A stretch of 63,182 nt of DNA, from positions 1 through 63,182 of the forward strand of contig NZ_PCPA01000019.1 in NCBI RefSeq assembly GCF_002979515.1. Direction: 5' to 3'. A program made the position numbers and the translations under genes. The notes below the pieces were generated by a model. The model did no database searches. It worked only from the letters and a program-made list of their open reading frames with translations, and was not told the DNA's origin. Within the stretch, counting starts at the first letter, position 1, and the number at the start of each line of letters is the position of its first letter. Source of the stretch: Microbacterium sp. MYb54. Lineage in GTDB: Bacteria > Actinomycetota > Actinomycetes > Actinomycetales > Microbacteriaceae. Below, piece after piece: positions 1-7,796 of the stretch.

Positions 1-37
1 CCCGACACCACCACGCCGCCACCACGATCCCGAAAAA

Positions 38-56
38 TGCTTGCAAAATTCAAGCA
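38..56. repeat. Dispersed 19-bp dyad, copy A
   Basis: TGCTTG and CAAGCA form perfect 6-bp inverted arms around a 7-nt AT-rich spacer, followed by AAATTCG. Related copies lie at 13054-13072, 53928-53946, 58102-58120 and 58259-58277. The copy sits about 90 nt upstream of the first gene. It could be an operator, or a binding site for a replication or partition protein. Confidence 0.6.
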
Positions 57-105
57 AAATTCGCGCCCGTAGTCCCCCACCCCCACCAATGTCCGACCCC
101 CTCCC

Positions 106-131
106 TAGTTTGTAAACGTCAGGTTCACAAC
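106..131 (+). promoter_or_regulatory. Promoter with conserved leader, copy 1 of 4
   Basis: TAGTTT fits an actinobacterial -10 (TANNNT). It is followed directly by the conserved leader GTAAAYGTCAGGTTCACAAC, ending 17 nt before the ATG at 149. The same block precedes genes at 1150, 3423 and 8973. The core TGTCAGGTTCACA is an imperfect dyad, so it may be an operator just downstream of the transcription start. Confidence 0.6.
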
Positions 132-148
132 ACATTGGAGGTTTCAGA

Positions 149-841
149 ATGGCTATGAACACGGAACAGCTTCGCGAGGCAGTGGCCCACTCTCGCCCCT
201 TCTCGAGCACGCTCGCGCACGGAGAATCGATCGCTGTGCTCGGCACGGTGCGCCCCGATGCGCATGGCCCACTCGCGGAGTTGGTGCGGGCGGCGCAGCG
301 CGACTACACGGAGCAGTACCTCACCGGTGGCAGCCGCAAGCGCTACCGCCGTCAGGTCGCCTACTACGTGACCACCGCAGACGGGTACGTGCTCGGATAC
401 ACCGCCGCAGACGGAACGGCAGTCTCGTGCACCGCGGCGACCACCTCGGTGCCGGTGCTCACCGCGGTGCGTGAAGGGCTCGCGGACACCAAAGCGCGAG
501 GGATCTATCACGAGGCCCGCGAGTTCGGCATGCACCCTCCCGGGTACATCGACGGCGAAGAGGCGATCTTCACGCTGTGGGAGCGTGACCCCTCCACGCC
601 GGTCCAGGAGGCCACCGTCACGCGCCAGATCGCTGGGGGCACCCTGGAGGCCCGCAGGGAGGCATACGAGGCGATGCGTGCCGCAGATCGGCTGGGGCAA
701 CACATCCCAGCCTCCGAGCGCAATCACGCATGGGTGACCCGCGAACCCGTAGGGACCGAACCGCCCGCGACATGGGGCGAACACCAGCGGCGCGAGGCGG
801 CAGCGCTGTCCGCCGCACGCGAAGCGGAGGCCTCAGCATGA
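149..841 (+). CDS. Hypothetical protein (230 aa)
   Basis: I do not recognise the family. The protein is soluble, with no signal peptide or membrane segment, and is rich in Ala, Arg and Glu. ATG 149 is chosen because GGAGG lies about 8 nt upstream and the conserved leader ends just before it. The stop overlaps the next start as ATGA, so it is translationally coupled to the 75-aa gene behind it. As the first gene behind a repeated plasmid promoter it probably belongs to a co-regulated accessory set. Confidence 0.7.
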   Translation: MAMNTEQLREAVAHSRPFSSTLAHGESIAVLGTVRPDAHGPLAELVRAAQRDYTEQYLTGGSRKRYRRQVAYYVTTADGYVLGYTAADGTAVSCTAATTSVPVLTAVREGLADTKARGIYHEAREFGMHPPGYIDGEEAIFTLWERDPSTPVQEATVTRQIAGGTLEARREAYEAMRAADRLGQHIPASERNHAWVTREPVGTEPPATWGEHQRREAAALSAAREAEASA

Positions 842-1065
842 GCACTCTCACTCCGGAGCAGATCGCAGACCATGCGGTCCTCAGCATCCTCGGCCCGACC
901 GCCGACGCGGATCTATACGCGATGGCGGTGAGCGACGTGAACGGCGGGGTGCCGACCTCTGACGACCTGCTCAACGCCGCCGCCTGGTATCGCGACCTCG
1001 ACGGGCGAGGCGTCCACAAGCTGATGGCTGCTGCCGTCGCTATCGACCGGGCACAGCGGGCCTGA
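838..1065 (+). CDS. Small hypothetical protein (75 aa)
   Basis: ATG 838 overlaps the upstream stop by 4 nt (ATGA) and has GGAG 8 nt upstream. This start is preferred over longer in-frame extensions that would run deep into the preceding gene. The protein is acidic at the N-terminus with a basic tail and has no recognised domain. It is the second gene of a two-gene operon. Confidence 0.6.
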   Translation: MSTLTPEQIADHAVLSILGPTADADLYAMAVSDVNGGVPTSDDLLNAAAWYRDLDGRGVHKLMAAAVAIDRAQRA

Positions 1066-1102
1066 CTCGGGGGCCGCCGATTCCAATGTCGGTGGCCCCT
1101 CA

Positions 1103-1128
1103 TAGTCTGTAAATGTCAGGTTCACAAC
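1103..1128 (+). promoter_or_regulatory. Promoter with conserved leader, copy 2 of 4
   Basis: TAGTCT is the -10-like hexamer, followed by GTAAATGTCAGGTTCACAAC. The 16 bases before it (1085-1100, AATGTCGGTGGCCCCT) are repeated exactly at 3360-3375 before copy 3, so the duplicated block is longer than the leader in these two copies. Confidence 0.6.
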
Positions 1129-1149
1129 AACGGATTGAAAGGACACACC

Positions 1150-1596
1150 ATGGGTGCAGATATGTTGATGGCAATCGCGAAGGAAGCCCGGATGAGCGCG
1201 GCCGCGAAGGCCTGGTGCGACTCCCTCGAGCTGGCCCCTGAGGTACTCGTGAAGATCGAACAGCACATACTGCTCGGCAGGGTGCAGCGGTTGGAGATCT
1301 CCGAGACCGATCTTGGAGATCTGGAGCATCTGCTCGAGGAGGACGACGACGGGGAGGAAGCCGCGCTGCGGAATCTCCTCGAGCTCGCCGTGGTGACACT
1401 CGCTGCGGGTCGGAGGGACGTGACGACCCTCTTCCTCCACAACACCTGGTGGATGGTCAGCGGTGGCATGTCGTGGGGAGACGCCCCGACAGATGCCTAT
1501 GACTTACTCACCGCCGTCGACGCGATGGGCGTCACGGATCGGGCAATGTCGGTGCGCGAGGTGAAGGCGGCTCACGCCGGGATGGTGAGCGCCTGA
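1150..1596 (+). CDS. Hypothetical protein (148 aa)
   Basis: This is an acidic soluble protein with no family I recognise. It has a strongly acidic stretch near residues 60-75 and a Trp-containing segment near residues 100-105. ATG 1150 is chosen for the GAAAGGA ribosome-binding site about 8 nt upstream; a TTG slightly upstream would lack one. The stop and the next start share one base (TGATG), coupling it to the methylase-like gene. The two probably act together. Confidence 0.65.
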   Translation: MGADMLMAIAKEARMSAAAKAWCDSLELAPEVLVKIEQHILLGRVQRLEISETDLGDLEHLLEEDDDGEEAALRNLLELAVVTLAAGRRDVTTLFLHNTWWMVSGGMSWGDAPTDAYDLLTAVDAMGVTDRAMSVREVKAAHAGMVSA

Positions 1597-2264
1597 TGTC
1601 GTCGAAAGAGATCGTGAAGCTGCTGCGCGCGAACACGGGTGAGCGAGATCTCCATACCGTCTTCGGCGACTTCTGTTCGATGAGCGCATCGGCCCTGCGC
1701 AACCGCTTCGACCCCAACGGCCACGACGAGCGGGAGGAGCAGTACGAGCGGACGCGTGAGCGGTACTCGGAGGCCCAGTGGATGAGGTTCGCCGAGGCGC
1801 TGGGCGCCGTGACGATCGAGCTGGCCTCGGAGCCGCGCGACGTGCTCGGCGAGGTCTACATGCAGTTGGAGATCGCAAGCCGCGACCAGGGACAGTTCTT
1901 CACCCCGTACAGCGTCTGTCGACTGATGGCCGCCCTGCAGGTGCCGGATGCCGCCGAGCGGCTGCAAACGCGCCCTTTCCTGACCGTGTACGAGCCCGCC
2001 TGCGGCGCGGGTGCCATGGTGATCGCCGTCGCCCAGGAACTCGCCTCCCAAGGCTTCGACTGCTCTACACAGCTGCACGTCACAGCCGATGACATTAGCC
2101 TCAACGCGGTGCACATGTCCTACATCCAGCTCTCGTTGCTGCAGATCCCGGCAATCGTGAATCACCGGAACTCTCTGACGCTGGAGCATTTCGATACCTG
2201 GCCGACCGTGACGCACGCTCTCGGAGGATGGGACCGGACGCTCTCAACGCCCCTAGCCGGCTGA
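1596..2264 (+). CDS. N6-adenine DNA methylase-like protein, probably lacking motif IV
   Basis: The 222-aa protein resembles the catalytic half of type I and class I N6-adenine methylases. A GQFFTP segment near residue 100 is followed by the SAM-binding motif I, EPACGAGAM, near residues 131-140, and an acidic motif II-like segment (TADDIS) near 165. The NPPY/DPPY catalytic motif that should follow is absent: after the HRNSLTLE segment the protein ends within about 30 residues. It may bind SAM or DNA without methylating, or need a partner. Plasmid transfer regions often carry such proteins with anti-restriction roles, but that is inference. It overlaps the upstream gene by one base. Confidence 0.75.
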   Translation: MSSKEIVKLLRANTGERDLHTVFGDFCSMSASALRNRFDPNGHDEREEQYERTRERYSEAQWMRFAEALGAVTIELASEPRDVLGEVYMQLEIASRDQGQFFTPYSVCRLMAALQVPDAAERLQTRPFLTVYEPACGAGAMVIAVAQELASQGFDCSTQLHVTADDISLNAVHMSYIQLSLLQIPAIVNHRNSLTLEHFDTWPTVTHALGGWDRTLSTPLAG

Positions 2265-2273
2265 CGCATGGAC

Positions 2274-2303
2274 AGGGCTCCCGCCGGATATGACGGGAGC
2301 CCT
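2274..2303. terminator. Bidirectional terminator hairpin
   Basis: Perfect 10-bp arms AGGGCTCCCG and CGGGAGCCCT surround a 10-nt loop between two convergent genes (2264 stop rightward, 2305 stop leftward). Confidence 0.85.
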
Positions 2304-2304
2304 G

Positions 2305-2658
2305 CTAGGCGGGTAAGAGCGCGGGAGACGACCCTCGGCTGAGCATCTCGAAGACTGCCGAGGCCAAGGGAGGAACGCCGAGTACTCCAACCGTTGCGAA
2401 GACCATGAGAACGCTCGCGGAGAGCTTCTCTGAGGTGCTGCGTGGCATGGAGTACCAGCCCACAATCGCGACGAGATAGACGGTCTGAACCACGATGCCG
2501 ACGAGGTCTGAGCCCGATTGCACCCAGCCTCTTTCCGCCCACTGAACGACGGCAAGAACCGCCGTCGCTGCCGCCATGACGTAGATCGCCACCATCAACC
2601 ACCGAGCTGCACGGCTGGGCTTTGCCTCTCGCTCTGAGTACACGGCTTCGATGCTCAC
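2305..2658 (-). CDS. Small membrane protein (117 aa)
   Basis: The protein has a short basic cytoplasmic N-terminus and three hydrophobic stretches (about residues 20-40, 50-68 and 80-100), consistent with three membrane helices. The family is unknown. The start is GTG 2658, whose GTGA overlaps the stop of the upstream gene, so translation is coupled. It is the second gene of a two-gene operon driven by the 42-nt element at 3247-3288. Confidence 0.65.
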   Translation of the reverse strand: MSIEAVYSEREAKPSRAARWLMVAIYVMAAATAVLAVVQWAERGWVQSGSDLVGIVVQTVYLVAIVGWYSMPRSTSEKLSASVLMVFATVGVLGVPPLASAVFEMLSRGSSPALLPA

Positions 2659-3206
2659 CGCGTCGACCGATCAGTCTCGGTACCCCGGCGCACTTCCACG
2701 GCTGGCAGCTTCGCCGCGTCGGCCTCGTGGAGCCGCTTAGCGCGACGCGCCTCCGCGACGCGTTCGTCTTCGGCGGCCACCGCGAGCTGCATGTCGGTGA
2801 ACTTGTTGACGAGCTGGATTCGCTTCTCCAGATCCTCGGGCGGGAGCAGCTTCGGCCCATGGGTGGCGAGGAGATAGAACGCCCCTGCCGAGACGCCGCC
2901 GACGACCAGGGCCAGCATCACGCCTCCCGGGTAGCACAGCACACCGACGCACCAGCCGACGAGCACAGTCAGCAGCAGACGGACGAGAACGAAACTGCGT
3001 GCGTCATGCCTCCGCATCGGCCAAGGAAGCCCCGCGACGGCGTAGGGAAGCATGTGCTCCGTGTCGAAGAACTGCGCTTCGACACGACCGATCTGGTGAT
3101 CGATGAGGTAGTACAGCTCCTCGTGCTCAACAGCCTTGGCGCGCTTCGACTGATGAAAGTTCTCGTATCGCTCGATGCGTCTCGTCAGTGTCAGTTCATC
3201 GGCCAC
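2655..3206 (-). CDS. Membrane protein with cytoplasmic flanks (183 aa)
   Basis: A charged N-terminal domain (about 80 residues) is followed by two closely spaced hydrophobic helices (FVLVRLLLTVLVGW and an Ala/Gly/Val-rich segment) and a charged, probably helical C-terminal tail. GTG 3206 is chosen because GAGGAGG lies 5 nt upstream; the frame remains open to 3251 without a better site. It is the first gene of the operon behind the plasmid-wide 42-nt element, about 40 nt downstream of it, so a transfer-associated role is plausible. Confidence 0.65.
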   Translation of the reverse strand: MADELTLTRRIERYENFHQSKRAKAVEHEELYYLIDHQIGRVEAQFFDTEHMLPYAVAGLPWPMRRHDARSFVLVRLLLTVLVGWCVGVLCYPGGVMLALVVGGVSAGAFYLLATHGPKLLPPEDLEKRIQLVNKFTDMQLAVAAEDERVAEARRAKRLHEADAAKLPAVEVRRGTETDRSTR

Positions 3207-3246
3207 AGCGGCCTCCTCTCGGCTCGGATGGCCCGGTGTGGACCCC

Positions 3247-3288
3247 CTCACCTACAAGGGGCGGGCAGAAGGGGCCGAGGTCGACAAA
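3247..3288 (-). promoter_or_regulatory. 42-nt plasmid-wide element, copy 1 (leftward)
   Basis: Read on the minus strand: TTTGTCGACCTC, a variable spacer, then CGCCCCTTGTAGGTGAG. GTCGAC and the CACCCC-type box are 16 nt apart, as in all seven copies. It lies about 40 nt upstream of the GTG start at 3206, in promoter position. Confidence 0.75.
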
Positions 3289-3377
3289 CTGCACGCCACG
3301 GCCGACCGGGAGAGGCGCGACTCATCGGCGGGCGGGCGAGTGCGCTGAGTGGCGATCCGAATGTCGGTGGCCCCTCG

Positions 3378-3403
3378 TAGAGGGTAAATGTCAGGTTCAC
3401 AAC
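3378..3403 (+). promoter_or_regulatory. Promoter with conserved leader, copy 3 of 4
   Basis: TAGAGG is followed by GTAAATGTCAGGTTCACAAC, ending 19 nt before the dprA-like start. The -10-like hexamer is the most degenerate of the four copies. It shares 16 extra upstream bases with copy 2. Confidence 0.55.
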
Positions 3404-3422
3404 TACGAAGTAAGGATCTCCG

Positions 3423-4340
3423 ATGAGCACGAGCACACTCCCCCAGACAGACGCCCTCCACGCCCGCGCGGCCATCAGCACGATCATCGAACCAGGCGAC
3501 GCCGTCGCAGGAACACTGATCGACGCCCTCGGCCCGGTCGCCGCATACGACGCGATCACCGGGAACGGCCTCCGCGCCGCCCTGCAGGACGCAGGAGTCG
3601 ACGAGCGCACCGCCACCGCCTCCGCCGCCCAATGGGCACCCCGCATCAGCTCGTCAGCGATCGCCGAGAACCTCGCCTCCCTCGAGCGAGCGGGCACGAC
3701 CCTGATCGATCCCGACACGATCCCCGCGCTGGCCGACCTCGGCACCCAGCGCCCCGTCGCCCTGTACGTCCGAGGCGACGCCTCCCTCCTCACCACGCCG
3801 CGACCGATCACCGTCGTGGGAGCCAGAGCCAGCACCGGATATGGCGAAGCCATCACGGCCGAGATCGTCTCAGACCTGGCCGCACACAAGGTCACCATCC
3901 TCAGCGGCGCCGCCTACGGGATCGACGGAACCGCGCACCGCGCCGCGCTCGCCGCGGGGATCCCCACCGTGGCCGTGGTGGCATGCGGGGTCGAACGGCG
4001 CTACCCGGCTGGCCACTCCGAGCTGATCAACCGGATCTCCGAGCACGGCGCAGTGATCTCCGAAGTGCCCATGGGAACCGCACCCACACGGTGGAGGTTC
4101 CTGGCTCGGAACAGGGTGTTGGCGGCTCTGTCTCGGGTGACCGTGGTCACCGAGGCCGGGTATCGGTCGGGGTCGATCAGCACGGCTGATCACGCGGTGT
4201 TGTTGGGGCGTCGTCTCGGTGCGGTACCTGGTCCTCTGACATCGGTGGCATCGAGTGGGTGCCACCGCCTCATCCGTGACCACAAGGCCACGTTGATCAC
4301 CAGCGCGCAGGACATCATGGCTCTCGTCGACGGCGAGTAG
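3423..4340 (+). CDS. dprA: DprA/Smf-family DNA-processing protein
   Basis: The 305-aa protein has the DprA Rossmann core. VVGARASTGYGE (about residue 140) is followed by ILSGAAYGIDGTAHRAAL, PTVAVVACGVERRYPAGH, FLARNRVLAALSRVTVVTEAGYRSGS and the VPGPLTS segment, all in family order. Chromosomal DprA binds incoming single-stranded DNA and loads RecA. A plasmid copy behind the repeated leader, close to a methylase-like gene, suggests a role in establishment of transferred DNA. ATG 3423 has GTAAGGA upstream. It ends at a strong terminator. Confidence 0.9.
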   Translation: MSTSTLPQTDALHARAAISTIIEPGDAVAGTLIDALGPVAAYDAITGNGLRAALQDAGVDERTATASAAQWAPRISSSAIAENLASLERAGTTLIDPDTIPALADLGTQRPVALYVRGDASLLTTPRPITVVGARASTGYGEAITAEIVSDLAAHKVTILSGAAYGIDGTAHRAALAAGIPTVAVVACGVERRYPAGHSELINRISEHGAVISEVPMGTAPTRWRFLARNRVLAALSRVTVVTEAGYRSGSISTADHAVLLGRRLGAVPGPLTSVASSGCHRLIRDHKATLITSAQDIMALVDGE

Positions 4341-4341
4341 C

Positions 4342-4377
4342 CGCAGGGGGAGCCGGGCCTTCCCGGCTCCCCCTGCG
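4342..4377. terminator. Strong terminator hairpin after dprA
   Basis: Perfect 16-bp arms (CGCAGGGGGAGCCGGG and its complement) enclose a 4-nt loop, directly after the dprA stop. Confidence 0.9.
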
Positions 4378-4442
4378 CGGGAAGTGGCCCTCACCTGTAC
4401 GCTCCCGCACCGGGTCCGGGCGCGTACCCCTACGCTCGAAGC

Positions 4443-5228
4443 GTGTCGAACCGTCTTGTGAAACTCGATAGCTGGGTCAGCTACCTGTCCTGGCCACCTC
4501 TGGCCTGCCCGGAATGCGGTGAAGGAACCGTCAGTCTGGACAAGAACTCTCTGATGACCATCCGGGATCCGGCCTCCGATGAGCTCGTGATGCTTATCGA
4601 CGCGGGCTTGGAAGGCCTTGGCGAGCTGACAGGCACCTGCTCCGGGAAGCTCACTTGCAACAATCCTCAGTGCGGCCGCACCCTTCTCGTGAGCGGGGAT
4701 TGGTCCCACGATGTAAACGTCGACGATCACAACGGTCGAGAGACGTGGATCGACTACATCCGCGTGCGGTACATCTCCCCACCTCTTCCAATCTTCACCC
4801 CGCATGCGAGTACCCCGGCGAAGGTCACCTCAGCTATTCACGCTGCTGCCGAGTTGCTCTGGATCAATCCCAGCGCTGCCGCCAACCAGCTCCGCCAAGC
4901 GATCGAAGAACTCCTCACCGTCAAGGGCATTAAGCGCACGTATATCAACGGTTCGCACAAGCGGAAGACGTACCCAGCCCACGCACGCATTGAGATGTTT
5001 GGCAGCGCGAACCCTGCAAACGCCGAGGTCGCCGAGACCCTCATGGCCGTCAAGTGGATTGGAAACAGCGGCTCTCATGGCAGCGACCTCACCGTCGCCG
5101 AAGTGCTCGAGGGAGCTGAACTACTCCAACACGCCCTCACCGAGCTCTACGACCCCACCAACAGCCTGCGGCGAGCGCGCATCAAGGAGATCAACCGGAA
5201 GAAGAGGATCCCCCGGTCCAAGAACTAG
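4443..5228 (+). CDS. DUF4145-like zinc-ribbon protein
   Basis: The 261-aa protein starts with a zinc-ribbon-like part (CPEC near residue 23 and CNNPQC near residue 77). A helical domain follows with AAELLWINPSAAANQLRQAIEELL and later GNSGSHG, the pattern of DUF4145, a family often seen next to restriction or defence genes. The start GTG 4443 is only 6 nt after a good -10 (TACGCT, 4431-4436), so the mRNA is probably leaderless. It stands alone between terminators and is probably an accessory or defence gene. Confidence 0.7.
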   Translation: MSNRLVKLDSWVSYLSWPPLACPECGEGTVSLDKNSLMTIRDPASDELVMLIDAGLEGLGELTGTCSGKLTCNNPQCGRTLLVSGDWSHDVNVDDHNGRETWIDYIRVRYISPPLPIFTPHASTPAKVTSAIHAAAELLWINPSAAANQLRQAIEELLTVKGIKRTYINGSHKRKTYPAHARIEMFGSANPANAEVAETLMAVKWIGNSGSHGSDLTVAEVLEGAELLQHALTELYDPTNSLRRARIKEINRKKRIPRSKN

Positions 5229-5268
5229 TACCCGTTCGGGTCAAGGCGTCCCGGTTCTGATCGCTTGC

Positions 5269-5874
5269 CTATTCCGCGATGTTCGTGGATACAACCTCGG
5301 ACGATGATGTCGAGTCGTTGACCTCGGCGGCGGTCCCGATGGTGAGTCCTGCGAACTGGATTGCGGTGTCGGCGAGGGCCTGTGGGTTGATGCAGCACCA
5401 CACGTCGTCCAGCTGTAGTCGCCCTTGGATGGTGGAGAGCGCGTACCGTCCCGGGTAGCCGTTGCCTGTCAGCGGGGCGATCGTCTCGATGAATGCCTGA
5501 CACCACTCCCGCCACTCGGGGGTCAGCTTGTCATAGACGCCGCCGTCGAGAGCGCCGGTCATCTTGAGGGTGAGGGAGTGTCTTTTCTTCCCCGTGGTGG
5601 GCACGTCGACGCCGTGGAAGTGGTTCGCGACATCGAGTGCGTTCTCGCACAGCTGGTGCGTTGCGAAGAGGATCGGGCGGGTGAGGCTCCACCCGTCTCC
5701 GGATTTCTCTGCCGCATCGACGAGCACGCGCAGCGCGGTGGCGTACTGGCCGATGATCGCGATCCGGTCCTGCTGCCGTGTGTCCCCACCGAGCCAGGCG
5801 CAGTGCCCTCCGCCGGGGTGGTCGCCGTCGTCATCGACGCGGTAGGCCAGGTTGTCCAGGGAGGGAAGTGTCAT
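5269..5874 (-). CDS. Hypothetical protein (201 aa)
   Basis: The family is not recognised. The protein is soluble, with His- and Trp-rich patches (an HxxCxxALDxANHFHG-like helix near residue 85) that might bind metal. ATG 5874 is chosen because upstream codons run through unlikely Pro/Arg-rich sequence. It is a single gene, convergent with the DUF4145 gene; a short hairpin (ACCCG-TT-CGGGT) lies just after that gene. Confidence 0.55.
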   Translation of the reverse strand: MTLPSLDNLAYRVDDDGDHPGGGHCAWLGGDTRQQDRIAIIGQYATALRVLVDAAEKSGDGWSLTRPILFATHQLCENALDVANHFHGVDVPTTGKKRHSLTLKMTGALDGGVYDKLTPEWREWCQAFIETIAPLTGNGYPGRYALSTIQGRLQLDDVWCCINPQALADTAIQFAGLTIGTAAEVNDSTSSSEVVSTNIAE

Positions 5875-6070
5875 CGTGTGCCTCGAATCGTCAGGTGGTT
5901 CCTCATGATCCCGCGATTCCGGGCACGCAGGCGGGGAATGAGCCGTGAAGCGGAGCATGCCTCTCGGGCTGTCGCGCAGCTGCCGACGCCGCGGTGCGCT
6001 CGGCGCTTGACACCGCTGACGGATTTCTCGTAGGCGACCCGCTCTGCACTAGCATCGCCGATGACCACGA

Positions 6071-6142
6071 CTCCCAGTAGCTCAGCGGATAGAGCACCGT
6101 TTTGACGAAGCGGAGGGCGAGGGTTCGAATCCCTCCTGGTCT
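6071..6142 (+). tRNA. tRNA-Val(GAC)-like sequence with a defective acceptor stem
   Basis: A D-arm (GCTC 6080-6083 with GAGC 6092-6095), an anticodon arm (CCGTT 6097-6101, loop TTGACGA with anticodon GAC at 6104-6106, AGCGG 6109-6113) and a perfect T-arm (GAGGG TTCGAAT CCCTC, 6119-6135) can be folded. The acceptor strands CTCCCAG and CTGGTCT pair in only four of seven positions and no CCA is encoded. It may be a decayed tRNA, an integration scar or a divergent functional tRNA. Confidence 0.55.
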
Positions 6143-6206
6143 TGGGGCCCCGACGCCACGCGCTCGGGGCCTCCCCGTCCAACGACCGCTCAGAACCGAG
6201 AACACG

Positions 6207-6926
6207 ATGCCGAAGAAGCCCGACGAGATCTCGATCGACCCTGTCTCCCCGGAGTACGTGGTCACGGTTGCTCGCGCAGTCCTCGCCGTCGACCATCAGC
6301 ACATCCGCACCTCCCCCGTGGGACACACCGTGATCGGGTGGGTGCTTGCCGCGCACGACCAGATCCTCGCCGTCGGTGAGATGACCCGAGACGGCCGGAA
6401 AAGCGCCACCGCCCCGAACACGCGTGCAGTGCTGGAAGTCGCCTTACGTCTCATCTGGCTGCACAGCCTCGACGACCGGGCAGCCGGCCTCCGTGCTCAG
6501 TTCGACGGGGAAGCCAGCCACGCGAACAAGCACCCCGAGAACCTCCAGAAAATGGGCCTCCCGATCACCGTCATCGAGACCCCGCCCAAGATCGACCTCG
6601 ACCAATTCGGTACCCTCGACCCGACCCTCAAGAGCGCCGCACGCTCCATCCTCAACCTCTCCGAACAGACCGACGATGCCGGTGGCTTCTACGACATGTG
6701 GTGGACGTCAACACAGTTCTCCCACGCCACCAAGGCACTCGCTGACGCCTACGCCCCGAGAGACGCATTCGGGACCATCACCGCGCCGAAAGACCCACGG
6801 GACTGGTCCCCTCACCTCAACGCGATCTCCATGGTCATCTGCGCCGTCGCCGGACAGATCCTCATGGAAGAAGGACTCACCCCCGACGACGCCCGAATCT
6901 TCTTCACAGCATCCGCGACCGCCTGA
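6207..6926 (+). CDS. DUF5677-like protein (239 aa)
   Basis: This is an all-helical soluble protein. A segment near residues 60-100 (ALRLIWLHSL, then FDGEASHANKH) resembles proteins annotated as DUF5677, a family of unknown function common on mobile elements. ATG 6207 is used although its ribosome-binding site is weak; the open frame extends back through the tRNA-like sequence, which makes earlier starts unlikely. Confidence 0.55.
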   Translation: MPKKPDEISIDPVSPEYVVTVARAVLAVDHQHIRTSPVGHTVIGWVLAAHDQILAVGEMTRDGRKSATAPNTRAVLEVALRLIWLHSLDDRAAGLRAQFDGEASHANKHPENLQKMGLPITVIETPPKIDLDQFGTLDPTLKSAARSILNLSEQTDDAGGFYDMWWTSTQFSHATKALADAYAPRDAFGTITAPKDPRDWSPHLNAISMVICAVAGQILMEEGLTPDDARIFFTASATA

Positions 6927-7051
6927 CCAACCACCGGGCACACTCTCACCAGCGGATGCCCGGCTGGCTGCTCGCGCTCGCCGCATTGCGAGCTGTGGCG
7001 GGGGCTCTCGGCGTGGGGGTGGATACGCTGGCGAGGTGAGCGGAGGGGTGT

Positions 7052-7783
7052 GTGTCTAGGGCGTCGGGGAGGGCGCGGTGTCGTGATCTTCCGGGGCTGG
7101 TGTGGACGCATGCTACGGCGTATGGCGGTGCGAGCGTGGACCACTTTCGGGGCGTCAGCGAGGAGATCCGCACCGACGTCGTGACGTGGGGCGTTCGGGT
7201 TTCGCGGTGGCTGGCGGCGATCGCAATGATCCCGATGTCGTTCATGATCCTGATGCCGGCTCTTGTCAGAGGGGGCCTATACGGGTCGCGGGATCGGCGG
7301 GCGCTTGTTGTCGCGCTGCGTCATTCTCCTGCTCGCGGATTGGGTGCGCTGCTCGGCATCCTGATGGTAGTGGTGGCGGTGGTGTGTGCGGCGTATCTGC
7401 TGGTCGTCATGTGGGCGGTCGAGTCGCGATCCGGGGTGCTGCTCTCCGTCGTGACCTCGCTGGGTGTGGCGCTGCCCTGGGTGCTCTTGTTGTGGGGCGT
7501 CGCCGGCGGGGTGCTGCTGGTGCTACCAATTCTGCGGAGCGAGTCGGCGTCGAAATCGATCGGCGAGGAGACTCCGGAAGGGGATCGCTGGGTGATCGAG
7601 TCGCTCGCAGCGCGCACAGCTGCAGACGGCGCAGCGGCGTTCATGTTGGCTGCCCGGACGCTGAGGGCGTTTCCGCCAGGCCGTGTGCTTGCCGCGGGAG
7701 CTCGGACGAAGAATCTCCGGGAGGGGTACGAGCGGCTCGGGTTCGAGGTTGGCGAGGAGAATCGGGTCTATCGGGTGACATGA
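7052..7783 (+). CDS. Membrane protein with a GNAT-like C-terminal part
   Basis: The 243-aa protein has about three hydrophobic helices (near residues 50-72, 100-125 and 130-160). A soluble C-terminal 80 residues follow, whose end (LREGYERLGFEVGEENRVYRVT) looks like the last strands of a GNAT acetyltransferase. The core acetyl-CoA motif is not convincing, so catalysis is doubtful. GTG 7052 has GGAGGGG a few bases upstream; GTG 7135 is an alternative. The function is unknown. Confidence 0.5.
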   Translation: MSRASGRARCRDLPGLVWTHATAYGGASVDHFRGVSEEIRTDVVTWGVRVSRWLAAIAMIPMSFMILMPALVRGGLYGSRDRRALVVALRHSPARGLGALLGILMVVVAVVCAAYLLVVMWAVESRSGVLLSVVTSLGVALPWVLLLWGVAGGVLLVLPILRSESASKSIGEETPEGDRWVIESLAARTAADGAAAFMLAARTLRAFPPGRVLAAGARTKNLREGYERLGFEVGEENRVYRVT

Positions 7784-7796
7784 CCCCGGTGCGGGA

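Noticed and set aside
1..148. Continuation of the right-edge polymerase gene across the window start, which would indicate a circular molecule
   Set aside because: The frame stays open for a short distance but runs through the AT-rich dyad and shows no polymerase sequence, so I treat the window as a cut from a larger replicon.
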